The notes under the pieces are model-generated. The model did not search any database. It saw only the letters and a program-made list of their open reading frames with translations, and was not told the origin of the DNA. Shown here piece by piece: positions 4,801 through 5,046 of a DNA stretch of 5,046 bases. This DNA is from an uncultured Chlamydiae bacterium (GTDB lineage Bacteria > Chlamydiota > Chlamydiia > Chlamydiales > SM23-39), in the NCBI GenBank assembly GCA_903889795.1, contig CAISYW010000031.1:1-5046 (forward strand). The letters are read 5' to 3'. How positions within the stretch are numbered: the first letter of the stretch is position 1; the number at the start of each line of letters is the position of its first letter. The position numbers and the translations under genes were made by a program.

Positions 4801-5046
4801 ATGAATATGAAAAAAAAATTAGCCCTTTACTCAACTCTTGCGGAATGGTGGCCATTGCTTTCACCGCCTCAGGATTACGAAGAAGAAGCCAATCTGTTTT
4901 TAGATCTTCTCCGTCGCAATTGTCATCCTTTAAAACACGTACTCGAGCTCGGGAGCGGAGGCGGAAACAATGCCAGTCATCTAAAAAAGCACTTTGCCAT
5001 GACTTTGGTTGATCTTTCTCCTCAAATGCTCGCAGTGAGTAAAAAA
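4801..5046 (+). CDS. Class I SAM-dependent methyltransferase (5' part, cut by window end)
   Basis: The frame from ATG 4801 stays open to the last base (82 residues seen). AGAAGGA (4787-4793) is a strong Shine-Dalgarno at 7 bases. After an N-terminal helix (YSTLAEWWPLLSPPQDYEEEANLF, about residues 10-33) comes motif I, VLELGSGGGNNASHL (48-62), the glycine-rich SAM-binding loop. Motif II follows as the acidic-strand end TLVDLSPQMLAVSKK (68-82), with D71 expected to contact the ribose. This is typical of small stand-alone methyltransferases (Methyltransf_11/25-like). The substrate lies in the missing C-terminal half. A run of nine A bases near the start (4810-4818) encodes three Lys and could be prone to slippage. 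No terminator separates it from the ABC-F gene, so some read-through expression is possible. Confidence 0.85.
   Translation, partial: MNMKKKLALYSTLAEWWPLLSPPQDYEEEANLFLDLLRRNCHPLKHVLELGSGGGNNASHLKKHFAMTLVDLSPQMLAVSKK

Overview
The window is a bacterial chromosome segment of moderate-to-low GC. Its genes have ordinary Shine-Dalgarno sites and sigma70-like promoters. The organism cannot be fixed from sequence alone. A Gram-negative, moderately AT-rich host, for example an environmental chlamydia or a Legionella-like bacterium, would fit, but that is a guess.

Layout from left to right: (1) 1-162 is the 3' end of an unrecognised plus-strand gene. (2) A GNAT acetyltransferase of the diamine/thialysine acetyltransferase type (214-783, minus) converges on it across a small hairpin and has a clear sigma70 promoter (TTGACT-17-TATTTT, minus strand 846-818). 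(3) Divergent from it is a BlaI/MecI-like repressor gene (944-1318). This overlaps by one base a gene for an M56 membrane metalloprotease of BlaR1/MecR1 type (1318-2349). A small secreted protein of unknown function follows (2395-2829). Two near-identical operators, TACTACGATTGTAGTA before the repressor gene and TACTACAAATGTAGTA before the secreted-protein gene, tie the three genes into one proteolysis-controlled regulon. The protease lacks the extracellular penicillin-binding sensor of true BlaR1, and no beta-lactamase or PBP2a gene is present. The unit closes with a strong hairpin at 2845-2874.

(4) An ABC-F ATPase gene (3040-4623) resembles antibiotic-resistance ribosome-protection factors. 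It has a perfect extended -10 promoter (TGCTATAAT) and a leader of about 79 nt. The leader contains a tiny ORF (Met-Arg-Lys-stop) and a 13-bp long-range stem that buries the ABC-F ribosome-binding site and start codon. This looks like translational attenuation, as in erm/cat leaders. (5) Directly after the ABC-F stop lies a 5'-truncated tail of an alpha/beta-hydrolase-like gene (about 4628-4771), probably a scar of gene insertion or deletion. (6) The 5' end of a class I SAM-dependent methyltransferase gene (4801 onward) runs off the window.

The two most interesting systems are the sensor-less BlaI/M56 circuit driving a secreted protein of unknown function, and the candidate attenuator controlling the ABC-F gene.
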